Shown: in pieces, positions 22,908 through 34,324 of the stretch | How the letters are laid out: every line of letters begins with the position of its first letter | Position numbering within the stretch: position 1 is the first letter of the stretch | Made by a program: the position numbers and the translations under genes | Assembly: GCA_035772785.1 (NCBI GenBank) | Contig: JAOCPU010000025.1 | Coordinates: 124,001-188,000, forward strand | DNA: 64,000 nt | Direction: 5' to 3' | Origin: Phlebiopsis flavidoalba | Lineage: Eukaryota > Basidiomycota > Agaricomycetes > Polyporales > Phanerochaetaceae | Notes under the pieces: model-generated | Database searches by the model: none | Told to the model about the DNA's origin: nothing | The model's input: the letters and a program-made list of their open reading frames with translations, nothing else

Positions 22908-23833
22908 TCAAAGAATCACGGCGAACGCGGCGGCGACGAAGCCGAGAGTGGCAGCAGCCTGGGTAATACGAGAGTCGAGCGAAATAGCAAACGGCACCGC
23001 TAGCAGCAGCTCCGGTGCTGTTCGAGGTCGTCGTGTTGGTAGAGACACTCGAGGTCGGGACCGAGACCACTGGAAGACGACGAGCCGGTGCGAACACTCG
23101 CGCTAGAGCTCGAGCTCGAGGGAGCGCTAGAGCTCGGCACGACGACGCTCGAACCGGAGCTCGAGCTCGAGGCACCAGGGACCGACGAGGCGGATGAGCT
23201 CGCACTGGCGCTGCTCGAGGTGGAGTTCGTGCCCTTAGCGGGTGCGGGAGTCGCGAGCGGGGGGGAAGGGGTCGACAAGGGCACCCGTACCCCATGGAAT
23301 TGCGTCGCCGTTGGGGCTGGTTAGCGTTTTCGGGAGCAGTGGTCTTGCCGTTTGGAGTCGGCAATCGCGAAACGAGTCGATCTCCAGTACGTAGCGGAAG
23401 AGCTCGGAGAGGTAAACTGGTAAAGAAGTAGATGGCAGAGTTGGGACGTAACCTAGGGACGGTTCTTGTGAGTACAATATACAGGAATAAAATGTATGGG
23501 TCGCACGTCAATGGCATGGGTAGTCGTACGTCGCATTCGCCGCATTGGTACCATCAACCGTGTGCAACCGCTAGGGGTGGATTCCGTCAGAGACGACAAC
23601 CTCAAAGCGACAGTAGCAACATACTCGTGATATGGTTCATTCCCAAGGTTGCTACCAGACATAAGCTCAATGTTCATAGTTTTCCAGACCCCAGTGGTGT
23701 CGCCTCCCAAGCAATGTGGCAAGTTGAGCCTTCATTGTAAACAGAGCCAGGGGCTCCGGCCTCAGAGGGGTTGGGGGTCGGCACGAACGGCGACAGCAGC
23801 AAGCACTGTAGCAAAGAAGATGGAAGAGAGCAT
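22908..23833 (-). CDS. GPI-anchored Ser-rich protein, KRE9/KNH-like (frameshifted)
   Basis: The start MLSSIFFATVLAAVAVRA is a signal peptide. The mature domain reads DPNPSEAGAPGSVYNEGS, CHIAWE, DTTGVWKTMNIELMSGSNL, then GTNAANATYDYP, an intron ending CCCTAG (about 23,450), NSAIYF, RFAIAD, KTTAPENANQP and NGDAIPWGTGALVDP. This is the pattern of the Ser-Thr-rich GPI-anchored/KRE9-KNH domain found in many basidiomycete surface proteins. A roughly 60-residue Ser-rich, likely O-glycosylated spacer follows (23,230-23,020), then NTTTSNSTGAAASG and a hydrophobic tail, TQAAATLGFVAAAFAVIL, which fits a GPI attachment signal. The stop is at 22,910-22,908. The frame breaks at a C run (GACCCCCAACCCC, about 23,776), at a lost G (GAGGCGACACC) and at other single bases, each easily read as an assembly error. 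Likely role: cell-surface glycoprotein. Confidence 0.8.
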
Positions 23834-23839
23834 CGTAGT

Positions 23840-24480
23840 AGGTGTAGGCTTGAAGAATAGTTTGAAGGTATTTGACAACGGTCTAAGACGCGTTGTCAGC
23901 AAATGAAAACCGCCCCTAACTCACGCATGCAATATATACTAATACGTGTCTTTTGGCTTGCGATCAGTGGCTTGCTAACAGCTAAAGAATGACTGTAAAA
24001 CGAACGAGGGTTCGAGACGCAAGTCTCGAGTTGGCTTGTTGGCAGGGGGAATGAGCTGAAGGGAAAAGGTGCACGACCAACCAGGAAGGCGCGCAGGGCG
24101 GACAAAACTCCCGACCAGTCCAGCGCCTATTGGCCCAGGCACAATTTCCCACGACTGCTCACCTTCCCGCCCAAACGGTACGCGAGCCTGAGATGATGGC
24201 GGTGAATGCGCCAGGACGTACGTGCCAACCCCATTTCACAGCCTTGTACAGCTACGGCCGCTGCTCTGCGACACGCTAAGACCCATTGCAAGTGGGCAAT
24301 AATATGACGGCACACACACTCAGCGCTGCCGACTAGCTAAGTGACAAGTACGATGACTCTAACGGGTAAAAACGGGCGTTGTTTCCGCAGGTAGATGCAG
24401 GTGCGGAAACGGGCGTTCGCAAGTCAATGTGAACCGACAAACACGGCAACGTCCTCGACTAGCATGTCTGATTGAAAAGC
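23840..24480. other. Intergenic gap
   Basis: Between the GPI-protein start and the end of RNase H2 subunit C. It must hold the promoter of the former and the 3' end of the latter. Only short frames; no clear TATA box. Confidence 0.4.
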
Positions 24481-24483
24481 GAA

Positions 24484-25322
24484 TCAGTCCTCGTAGTGAT
24501 GGATCTATCAGCAATATAACCCGCGGTCAGCGCAAGCCGTTTCGTATAGCAACAATTTAGTTACTCACCTCCGCTGCAATTTTTGTCCATTCTGAGAGCG
24601 AGCGCAAGTATTCATCCCGCCCTCATCTACAGGTATGTCTGGATTCCATAGAGTGAACGGTTAGGAGGAAAACGTGCCGGATGCTTGCAACGTCCTGACA
24701 GGACCACTGGGTGCCCCCTGCTGCGTCGTCCATATCGACATGCTTCTTCCATCAACATCTTCCACCTCCGCCCGGCTTCTTCGACGCCCCACGTTTTCAA
24801 AGGGGCGCGTGCTTCGTTGAGTACCCTTTGCTGCGCGCACAGGTGCGGTGGCTGGGCTTTGTGCGTCTGATCGACTGAGCACGATGCCTGCGTACCCTTG
24901 TATCCTTCGGGAAGGTCGATCTTTGTCCCCCGCACAGTCCGCCCGCGAAACGCCATGTGGCCGTTAAGTGCGACCCTGACTTGGAATCATTCAGCGCGCT
25001 GGATGATGAGCTAGGGGCAAGTGTTGCAGCCGAGTTGGTACTGCTTGCTGCTGTCGAGGGTCCGCCACGAGAGTAGTTTGGGAGTCGACGCGTTTGTGGC
25101 CAATGACGCGTCCGCGGTGCTCACTGAGAGGCTGGATTTCGAGTGTTCTACCGAAAAGCACATCAAGATCAGGTACTTGTTTGACGCGAAAGTACGTGGA
25201 TATTTCGGTGCTGGCCCAGAGTATTTGATGTGGAATGGCATGAGATTCGGCGAGCACGTCGGAGAACGGGAACCTTTGGTGCTGATTAGTTCTAGTATGG
25301 CCGTATTGTGTGAGCTATCCAT
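24484..25322 (-). CDS. rnh203: Ribonuclease H2 subunit C (frameshifted)
   Basis: RNase H2 is a nuclear heterotrimer that removes ribonucleotides from DNA and RNA from RNA-DNA hybrids; subunit C is a non-catalytic scaffold. The start at 25,322 gives MDSSHNTAILELI, then the family block NLMPFHIKYSGPAP followed, after a one-base shift, by ISTYFRVKQVPD. Next comes VAFRGRTVRGTKIDLPEGYK-like sequence (read as MAFRGRTVRGTKIDLPEGYK, about 24,955), the second hallmark of the family. The C-terminus reads FTLWNPDIPVDEG, DEYLRSLSEWTKIAAE (a G/C-run indel between them), an intron beginning GTGAGT, and a last short exon IHHYED with stop at 24,486-24,484. A divergent plus-strand frame across 25,021-25,401 is a shadow. 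The gene symbol follows the yeast name. Confidence 0.8.
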
Positions 25323-25329
25323 GAGTGCA

Positions 25330-26580
25330 ATACGAGATTTCGATGGGAAGAGAATGCTATGTGGCCAGGAAGGCTGCCGCAATGTACAGGGTAAGTCTTG
25401 ACTGTCAAGGTCTCAAAGCAATGCGCGCATGTCGCCTGCCCTAAGGCGAACGCACGTGACCTTGCTCCAGCGGCGTGGCGCATTCAACTTTCTGATTCTT
25501 CCGCTGTCAACGCGGTTCGCCTTTGGGAGACTAGCGACGCGCAACTTGCAGAGCAGCTGCGTAGTTCTATGCGCTATCAAAGCTATGTTTTAGCTCTTCG
25601 ATGTTCCTGACTCGACATTTTCTCTCTACAGTACGGCAAGGTGTTTAGGTCGAGCCGCGGTCAATCTCGGGTGTTTGACTGGGACCCTGGGTATATTTGT
25701 GCCTCCGATGGGCTAATGACCACCTAAGAGGATAAATCCCTGTTTTAATGAAAGTTTGCCTCATTTTTACGATGATTTATGACCCCAAATATAAAGAAAA
25801 ATTTTCAGTTCCATAGTCACGACCATCAGACGGAGAGGTTCTACGCTACGCGCACTACTATCTCTCAATACGCTCCCTGCGGCTTTTCATCACGAATCCT
25901 TGAATAGATATCCGACTTCTGCGCTCTCGGTCTCGTGGGCGATACGGCAGGGATTTGTATCCTTACTCAGCTTGTTGTGCGGCTTTCTACAATGTCACGT
26001 CAAGTGTACTCCAGATACACAATCTGGTGGGGCCGCTCTATGGCTCAAAAAATTGACAACACGATGCTAACTCCCGTCATCGCAGAGTATCTCTGACGCC
26101 CACTCGTCTCCACCCCCCCCCCCCCCCCCCTCCCCGGCTGACGGTGTGTCAAGTACTCAGTCAGCTATACAGACTTTTGTTGAGGAAAATAGATATCCGC
26201 GATTTACGTACGTGCTTATTCTTTTTATAGTTCGACCTGGCCTTTCGTGTAGGCTTCTCAATATGAGAACTCTTGCCCAGCATGATTTGTCGCAAGGTGC
26301 GGTAAATGCACTTTTCGCAGCGTCGGAGTATCACCGCCTCGCCCCGAGGTCTAGGTTGCCTCGTCATTAAGTCCTTGCACTGTCCACTCAAAGCACTACG
26401 CACAGTAAGCTAACAGAGACTCCAAGACGCTCCAAGATCCGCTTTTTGAGACTTATGATGACCGTCGAAAGCTGTATGGCCATAATACTTCACGGCCCTT
26501 CCACACGTGCCTCTCTCCACTGCTCAATGAAGAATGGTACCGACACAGTACACTTCGGCAACCACACCACGCTCGCATAA
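25330..26580. other. Intergenic stretch with an 18-base C run
   Basis: No supported gene. A plus-strand frame at 26,146-26,370 is short and isolated. A homopolymer of 18 C lies at 26,113-26,130. Confidence 0.4.
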
Positions 26581-26617
26581 TTATGAGAAGTATTCATTCC
26601 GAAGATAAAGAGATAAA

Positions 26618-26692
26618 ACCTTGAAACGACTACAAGTACATTCCGAAGAGATCAACCCTGAAACGACTACAAGTACAATCCGAAGAGAACCA
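26618..26692 (-). repeat. 36-base direct repeat behind glycine-rich copy B
   Basis: Two near-identical units, each containing GAAACGACTACAAGTACA followed by TCCGAAGAGA, lie just downstream of the copy B stop codon. On the gene strand each carries TGTACTTGTAG. Copy A has two related words (TGTACTTGTAG and TGTATTTGTAG) at the matching place near 4,340-4,390. They could be 3'-processing elements. Confidence 0.6.
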
Positions 26693-26713
26693 ATTCGCAG
26701 CACCTCATCGTTA

Positions 26714-27422
26714 TCAAGCTTTGGCCTCACGTTGCGCGCCGACGGCGTTCCCGCTCTTGCTCACTCCGCCGTTTTTCCACCCTGGTTCCACCGCCCGTCA
26801 GCGATCCCCAAAGCCGGCGTGACGACAGACCCTCCGTTGGCATTGCCCGAGTTGCCCGATACCACTTGCGTACCCTCACACTCCCCCATCATTCCCAAAT
26901 GCACTGCCGTCGCGCCGTTCCCAACCAACAGCCGCGCCGCTGAAGCTGACGATCCCGCCGTTGCCCACCCTTGGATGAAGGCCGTACGTAGCTGAAGATG
27001 CCCGCGCCCTGAGTTGAGCACGGACCCGCCGTTGGCGTTGCCCGAGTTCCCGACTCTGTGCGTTCCCGCCGCTGCCGCCGCTGCGAAAGCCGAGTAAGCT
27101 CGCGGAGGCCGCCGTCGCCGGCGTAGGCGAGCTTGCCCCGAGGACGAGAAGCCGCCGTTGCCTCCCTTGGCTTGTGAGAGACGGTGTTAGCAGTGTTGAG
27201 GTGGTGTGGACTGAGGTGGAGGGGACGCTTACAGGGCCCGGTGGAGACGTGTCCAGCCGGAGTTTACGACGGAGCCGCCGTTCACGTCGCCAGAGTTGCC
27301 GGAGACGGCGCTGCCGCCGCTTCCGCCGTTGCCGGTGGGGAAGTATGAAGAAGCCCGGGGTGGGAGGGGCAGCGGTGATGGAGGACGGCGAGGAGAGCGA
27401 GGGCTGCGAAAGAGGCACGCAT
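26714..27422 (-). CDS. Secreted glycine-rich repeat protein, copy B (frameshifted)
   Basis: Inverted paralog of 3,623-4,276. The start at 27,422 gives MRASFAALALLAV and then shifts frame inside the signal peptide. The rest matches copy A: the intron around 27,233-27,173 begins GTAAGCG, and exon 2 carries SGNANGGSV, the FSGAAVG units and GGVSKSGNAVG. The end differs: copy B continues QREAKA before a stop at 26,716-26,714, where copy A ends W-stop. The TATA box of copy A has become TATACC here. Frame breaks again fall at short runs. It may be functional if the breaks are assembly errors, but the changed TATA box argues for weak expression. Confidence 0.6.
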
Positions 27423-30400
27423 TGTGGTGAAGAGCGAAGGTAGAAGTTGAAGCGGTGGAGAAGTGGTGGGGGTTGGTAAAGTCCGAGGTGAGACTTGCCT
27501 TTTCGACTGTCGAGTGTGAGGAGCTTAGGTATACCCTTGCTGAAGCCTCGTCGTCCCTCTACGCCCTCTTTCCTCGAAGTCACAGACTCTTCTGCCCAGG
27601 CGAGAGCCCCCCCTCAACACCTCTCCTCCCCCTCTTCGCTCGAAACAAAGAGCTGGCGTGCGTGAGCCTGCCTATCTCGTCCCAGTGTGTCTTTGTGGTG
27701 CCATAGGGGTTTACGATCGATCGCGATCGGCGTGCCTGCCCCTGGGTGCGTCTTTGTTCGGCCGTCCCACATTGGCAAGTTTTAATTATGCGTGAACGAT
27801 TTACGCTGAGATAGGCTGGCGTGATCTGGAGGCTGGACACACAGAGACGGTGCTGAGAGGTTTTTGGGCTTGCGGTGGGCGCCCGACGTGCGTTGGCTTC
27901 GGTGGGTCTGGAAGGTCATATGGGCATGTCATGGCACTAATTGTTGCCGATTTGCGCGGATTACAGAGCATATTTGAGAATCTGGAAATACGCTGGATCA
28001 GGTACCACTACCGGACAGGTAATCTGCGAGGAGGCTGACAAAGACAGGGGGGATCACAAGAAGATTCCTCGGATGGTCTTACTCAGCAGCCTGCTCTGAG
28101 TGGCTGACTTGAGCTCTAGATCACCCACCATGTGTCTAGTTCCTCAAATTAGAGTCGGTCACTGGTCCTGGGTACTTCCGACTCCCGAGGCGGTCCAGCG
28201 TCACGGTTGTGCGGCCTGCGAACTTTGAAGGAAGTTCGCCTGGTCTTGTTCCTCGACCTTCGGTGCTGGGGTTTTACACCTTGGCATACCAAGTGACTTA
28301 TACTCGACGCGAGACTAGCGTTGCTGTGGCCCCGCTATCTACCATTGGACCTCGACGCTGACCATGAGGGCAGCCAAGACTCGAGGGCACGCTCTTCGTA
28401 TTTGCTCCTGTTAGGTTCTAAAGGTCTTGCACAACAAGGCCCACACAAAGCGGCGTCTGCCCTTAGCACCAGACGATCGTCCTTTTGGCATCTTGCCCAG
28501 CAATCTCTCTCCTCACGATCGGCGAGGCTCGCACAGGCACGACTTTCTGCACAAAAGGCGTACAACACAGATGATACACTCACGAGGCTCCTCTAAACCC
28601 ATGGCATGCCAGATTGGTTTTCTGGTCTCGGCTTACCGATCGTCCTTTCACGCCCAAGAAATCTGGCGCCATATGCCCTCGTCTAGCCTGCTCTTTGTAT
28701 CGGCGTTATCCACCACGGCTATGGATAGACGATATTGCACGGCTTGACCTTGAACCGCCCACGGCTACTCGCCCAGGCGGAGCGGGCGAGCCACAACCGC
28801 AAGGGGCGCGCGATGGATGCGAGAAGACCCACGCGCAGGCCGCGCGGACGACCTTTGCTTCGCCACGCACCTACCGCCACTACAAAACCGCCGAGTGGGT
28901 TGGAAATGAAGCATGGAATATATGCACCTTTTGTCAGGACGCTAAGGACTGGAGTGCGTTTTTTTCGCGCAGCTGTTGTTGCCGTCTTTAAATTTCGATC
29001 TTGTAGCGCGAGATCAGAACGGAATTATACTTACTCCAGCGCTGAATGGGATAAGGCTGACTGTTCTATCGGACGTCTGCGCCTCTCTCTTTCCCCTCTC
29101 TCTATACTCTCTTCCACCGCCTGACTCGTCCATGGAGGTACATCAGGAGGACCAGTCCCTCTTTCTTCTCGAATTGTGCCTTCACTGCGCGCTGAGAGCT
29201 GGTTCATCACGGACCCTGGGCTCGCTCAACCGAATCGCTGCCATGTTGGCGATGCGTCACTTGTCACGAACCCAGGTCTACTATATCAGTTTGCGCAGCT
29301 TTTTGCAGCCAACTAGCAGGTCTTGACCACTGAGACGCCGCGCGCGCGTGGTGCACGCAGCGACTACAAGCTTGAAAATAATAATATGAATTTACTCTGC
29401 AATTTCTTGGTACAAATGTTTGCTTTTTATACTTTTGCTTTCAAGACAGAGTGCACTCGGCTTGTATCAGATAGGCGCGACAGAAAATCTCTGTTATTGG
29501 TTTAACGAACCAACTATCGGACACTACGGTACAAGGTGCGTGTTGGTTTTCCCCGTGGAGCTGCGCGAGCAGCTCGAGGGTACTCGTCTCTGAAGCCACG
29601 AAGAGAGGCCCGCACTCAGGCAACCATCGCGGTTGCCCTCTCCAGAGAAGACAAAGCGAAACACTCAACCCCGCGTCTTGCGACCGTGTCTTGTGCTGCA
29701 GGTGTCTTGGGTGGCTTGAGGCTTCGAGATGATGAAGGAGTACAGAAGCAGAGGATACATGATTGAGCGGACAACATTCCACAGACAATGACGAAGACGC
29801 AGGAGGGTCAGCCCCATCGGCAACCCCAGCAGTGGACTGACCCCAGGTGCGACGGCACATAGCTGCAGAACAGGGAGGCGAGTCACACACTGGACGCCTG
29901 GCACCCCCCTGTGTGAAAGAGGTACAACACTACTTAAGGAAGGTTCGGGATAGCCGTTGTCGATTGGAGGCGGGGGAGGGGAGAGATGATTGGGTTGGGT
30001 GCTGGGTCGACACGGGTTCGTTTAAGATATGTCTGCGGCGGGGTGATCGAGCGGTCTGACGCTGTGACCAGGTGTTCAATTGTTTATCTGGAATCAACGA
30101 GCCGCGTCACGCGCGCTGTCACGCGTCGTCACGCGGCACGTTACCAGATGACGCGGTCGTTGAGCATTTCCCTTGCTCATGTTTTCTGCAATGCTCTTGG
30201 CATGGCGTCTGACCGTGCATTTGACATAAACATACGAATGAGGCATCGGTAACTCAACAGCTGTGACACAAAAATTGTGTTGGTTCAATGGCGTTTTGAA
30301 AGCATTACTCCCATGAACATTGAACACATACTTGACTACATACGGTGACACACCATCGTCCAAAACCAATCAACTTGTCCAACGAATGACAAGTCGACGG

Positions 30401-30956
30401 CACATGTAGGTCTTATTTCTAGGACTTTTGATGTGACATTTACGAGCTCGAGGATGTGATGTCTCCATCGAACGACTGGTGAAGCTCAGTGTGGTGCGCG
30501 TCTTGGTGCCCAGGGACGCGCAGGGGTTCCTGAGTGTAGGTATTCGCCTCGTTACCTTTAGATGAGGGCATACAATATTGACGGAATTTAGAGCTCAAGT
30601 TGACAGCTTAGAGCTTGCTGGATCTGGGGCCCCGCGAGGAGGCCGGACAAAGACGGGAGACATCACAGGATTCTGGGCCTCATGCAGCATATCGTGATGC
30701 CGTCATCCAGCAGAAATATGCCCAGGAATGCTGCACTGAAAGGATGTAAATCTAGATATGTAGAAATAGCCGAACTCACCTTCCCTTGGACTGCCGACCC
30801 AGTTCGCGCTTTATGAAGGAATTGCGCCACTGAAAATGCTAGCTGACTCCTGATATTAGAGCTCAGCGCGCAAAAACATACATTGGTCTTAACACGACGC
30901 AAATTTGGCACTGCTGTGTAACTCAACTGACGACTCTTTCCTCTGATCGAGAGATG

Positions 30957-31470
30957 AGAGCTCCTAAGACTCGAGGGCGTCTTATCGTATTTGGTCGTGT
31001 TAGATTCTAAAGGTTTTGCATAACAAAACCACACAAGGCGGCGTCTCCTCATCACAGATCCCCTTGCTCTGGATCAGCAATTTCTTCCCTCTAGGCTCGC
31101 GCCAGGCTCATGCAGGCGCACTTCTATCGGAATTTTCTTACCATACACATGGATTTGAGTGTACAAGAGGGCTAGTTCGTGCGCCAAGTACGCCATGGCT
31201 AGTCTAACTGATCGCGACGTCTCCGTTGTGCCGGTCGGCCAAATCTGAGGTAATTTGCCCCTCGCCTAGCCCGCTCTCTTATGCTGACCATATCCAATAG
31301 TAATGAAGCTATGCCGAGATTTATTTCACACTTCTCGGCGGAGCTCAGGTCGAGACAAACGAACGAGAGCGCGAAGAACGCTCTCGATATGAGAAAACCC
31401 CCGCCCAGGTCGCGCGCATGACCGATTCCCTCGTCTCTTCTAACCCTTCCGGCTTCAACTGCATTGCCGA
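30957..31470 (-). repeat. Partial extra copy of the inverted-repeat sequence
   Basis: Matches 28,365-28,880 of the right arm in the same orientation (for example AAGACTCGAGGGC, then GTTAGATTCTAAAGGT, then CACACAAGGCGGCGTCT), and so the 2,230-2,740 region of the left arm in reverse. It contains neither the glycine-rich gene nor its promoter. Confidence 0.6.
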
Positions 31471-31479
31471 TCATCTGCT

Positions 31480-33780
31480 TGTCTATGAAGCAGGGCTATT
31501 CGCAGACACGTCTATAGATTAAGAAAGCAAGCAGTTGACAGTCGTTTGCGACGACGCTGTCCAACGGGTGAGTGAAGACCTGTCTCCAACAATGCGCGCA
31601 CTCATGAGATTTAGCGTAGCAGGTGGATGTGGAATACTAACGCGAGACAAACTCTGGCGTCCGATGCGGAGGCGGCTCGCAGGATCTCTTACGGTACGTG
31701 GCGAGTCGTTGTGTTGTGTCGTGCCTTGACGGATGAACGTGACATGCAGAAACTGGCACAGGAAAGCCAAAATTCTGAGGACATCCCTAGCGTAGGCTCA
31801 TGCAAACAAATAGGCTCCTCGCGAATACAATGGGTGTTTGAGCTGGATGTATGCTAGACGGAAAGACTGGAGTTACCAAAACTTTCCTGCGCCAGCGGCT
31901 CACACATCGACTCAAATGAATACATCATCGTACTCAACCCCTCGTCATAGACTATATGCGTGCGCTTTTCATCTCGACTCATGGGGGATGGAATTCTGGC
32001 ACGCAACAATTGACTCGTGGAAAACATGCATGGTGCGCTGCAATAACCATTATGTTGCAAACAGGGACTCAACTATATACACCTGTCAAAGACTGTGGTC
32101 GTTCAGGGTTGCGTAGGAACGCTACAGCGGTATCGATGTGATAAATTGCGCGTGTGTGCAAGAGAGATACATGTTCATGCATAGTCATAACACTAATGAT
32201 ATGGATGTGTACAGAAAGATTCGGCGTGAGTTGGTTTCGCGCCAAGCCCACGGGGCTGACACTACTCGTCCCGAGGACCACGTAGAGGTCCACGCCTGGA
32301 TGTCTGCCTCTCGCGGCTGCAGACACCCACCCTCGAGAAAAGAAATAGACCACACCACCTGCACCAGACGAATCCAGCACGGTTTTCGCGAGCACGTCGA
32401 AATCGCCTGCTGTCTCAGTGAGGATGGGCTTGAGGATGGGATATGTTGCTCCCCTTGCGAACGGCACCGACGTCTCCAAAGTTATCTACAAGAGCAGGTG
32501 CATGACCACAGGGCGGGGCCGAGTCAGAGGCCCCCGATGTGAAGCTTCAACACTATATACATCGTGTGCAGCCAACATTCCACAACTAAAGCAATGAAGC
32601 CAGCAGACCACTAGGGGCAGCGCCTGCTGGCTCCCGTGGTGCGACCGCAAGTAACTGCTAGTAGTCACGCCGGAAGGAAAGGTGGTTATCTACAAAACAC
32701 AGCCGCAGGAGACTAGACGAGGATGGGAGACGAGTCGATGAGGAGGCGGGTTGAGAGCGAAACGGCGGGAGCCACCCCCGGTATTTATGTGGTTGACGGG
32801 GACCCATGCACGTGAGTGGCCAGGTATGTTTAACGGAAATCAACATGGGCTGCTCGTGCCATCACGCGTCACACTGTGGCGCGAGTGACGTGGTACGCGA
32901 CAGGTCACGACGCGTCACATCACGTAGTAACGCTATCGCGGCGCGCGCAGGGCTTGCATGCGACGACGGAGACCTACCATCACTCACGCGCGCACAGGCG
33001 ACGAAACTGAGCACGCCGGGTCGTCGACAGACTTGCTCTGCAATATATATTTTCATTCTCGTCACCTTTTCCTGAACGAGGTCCCTACTTCTACGACTTC
33101 TAGTGCGCGGACTTGACCACAGCTACTACTGCCCCCACGACTACTGGCCACTGAAGCCCATTCATCTGTCTCTAGATCCCTGTGGCCTGCTTGGAAGTAA
33201 CGACCTGCGCTGTTGCGCGTCAGTCGACATCCCCTCGTTGAACCGTTCAGTTACAGTGTTTTCCCATATGTGCGGCGAATTACCCTCCCTCCTCCCCCCT
33301 AGTACGTGCCCCTTCACCATCTCAGCAGTCACTTGATACATATATTCGTATTTTCATTCTTACAAGTGTGCAAAAACTCACACCAGACTTAGCGTAGAAA
33401 CCCGGCTAAGCACACACACTGGGACACGTACGTTATGCTTCAGAACTCTCATATCTTTCTGAATGCGGCCCTACAGATCTTTCGATCAGTGAAGTCTCTA
33501 TATATCTCAATCTTCGCATTTCTTTGTGGAGAGAGGTGCGAATATCACTTTGAGCCTGTGCTCCAGTCGTTCTCGGAGCGGCGACCCTCACCTTCATGGG
33601 TCATGACGGCTATAACAAATATCCGCCGCTACGAGGGCTAGGATACAAGTACGCAACTTCCATACGCAACTTCCATACGCGACTATAATTATCATCTCAT
33701 ACGGGCGACACAGGACGCGCTATTGCTCAGTGCTCGAATGCGCACGTCTTTCTCCAATTCGAAACGAGTATCGAGCAATA
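31480..33780. other. Stretch with one weak candidate gene and no other
   Basis: Only short frames. The region includes CGT-rich clusters containing ACGCGTC (32,862-32,930), and 33,655-33,685 carries a short direct repeat of CGCAACTTCCATA. The best frame is listed separately at 32,069-32,479. Confidence 0.4.
32069..32479 (-). CDS. Weak candidate small protein
   Basis: A 136-residue minus-strand frame whose first half (GATYPILKPILTETAGDFDV, then LAKTVLDSSGAGGVVYF) reads like real protein. The second half is less convincing, and a GT donor may end the exon near 32,340. No family recognised. An overlapping plus-strand frame is Cys/His/Arg-rich and looks like its shadow. Confidence 0.25.
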   Translation of the reverse strand: METSVPFARGATYPILKPILTETAGDFDVLAKTVLDSSGAGGVVYFFSRGWVSAAARGRHPGVDLYVVLGTSSVSPVGLARNQLTPNLSVHIHIISVMTMHEHVSLLHTRAIYHIDTAVAFLRNPERPQSLTGVYS

Positions 33781-33789
33781 CGCTCCCTC

Positions 33790-34140
33790 TATGGAGCGCC
33801 TCCCACCGTGTTCCCGCTCTTGCTCACTCCACCATTTCCACTCTGTTCACCACCCGTCACGATCCCAGGACCCATGTTAACGACCAACCCTCCATTCGCA
33901 TTGCCCGACTTGCCAGACCCCACTCCAGCCGTTCCCAAATGCACTGCCGTCGCCACCATTCCCGCCGACAGCCGCCCGCCGAAGCTGATTCTGCCATTCG
34001 CACTCTTTGACGCGCCGTTCGCAAGATTCTCATCAGAAATAGTTATTTTGGTACAAAAGAAAGATGCTGATACAATAAGATAAATATAAGATTCAGGCGT
34101 GTGTTGGTTTCCCCACTGGTGGGTACTCGTCCTGAAGAGC
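33790..34140 (-). pseudogene. Fragment C of the glycine-rich gene unit
   Basis: The minus strand from 34,020 to 33,790 encodes only the end of exon 2 (ANGRISFGGRLSAGMVATAV, SGKSGNANGGLVVN, GNGGVSKSGNTVGG). It is joined, near 34,095-34,140, to sequence matching the far end of the unit (compare 29,530-29,610 and 1,640-1,730, which share the GTGTTGGTTTCCCC-like word and the TACTCGTC...ACGAAGAG block). The promoter, exon 1 and the 2 kb between are missing, so this is an internally deleted copy. Confidence 0.65.
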
Positions 34141-34324
34141 ACGAAGAGCTCCACGCCAGGACGGCCGCCAAGCGAACCGCCCTCCTCCAGGAAAAAACGA
34201 AAACGTGAGGTTGAGGAAAGACTTACCAACCAGCGGAAAAATAGCAGCAGCGAGTCGCGACGCATCAACGTGACGCGTATGTTTATTCTCATTCAACACA
34301 TTGGAACAAACAGCGAGGAGTAAG

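Larger units (their letters stand above)
26581..30870 (-). repeat. Right arm of the large inverted repeat
   Basis: Reverse-complement partner of 1-4,408, colinear over its whole length. It contains glycine-rich gene copy B near its inner end and the same non-coding blocks in the same order. The inner ends are 22.2 kb apart. Confidence 0.85.

Noticed and set aside
25021..25401. 126-residue plus-strand frame that reads like a protein
   Set aside because: It is the antisense shadow of RNase H2 subunit C, whose family motifs (LMPFHIKYSGPAP, STYFRVKQVPD) are on the minus strand.
1..30870. The inverted-repeat block as a Starship-type giant transposon
   Set aside because: No captain-type tyrosine recombinase is visible, Starships are known from ascomycetes, and the contents are housekeeping genes.
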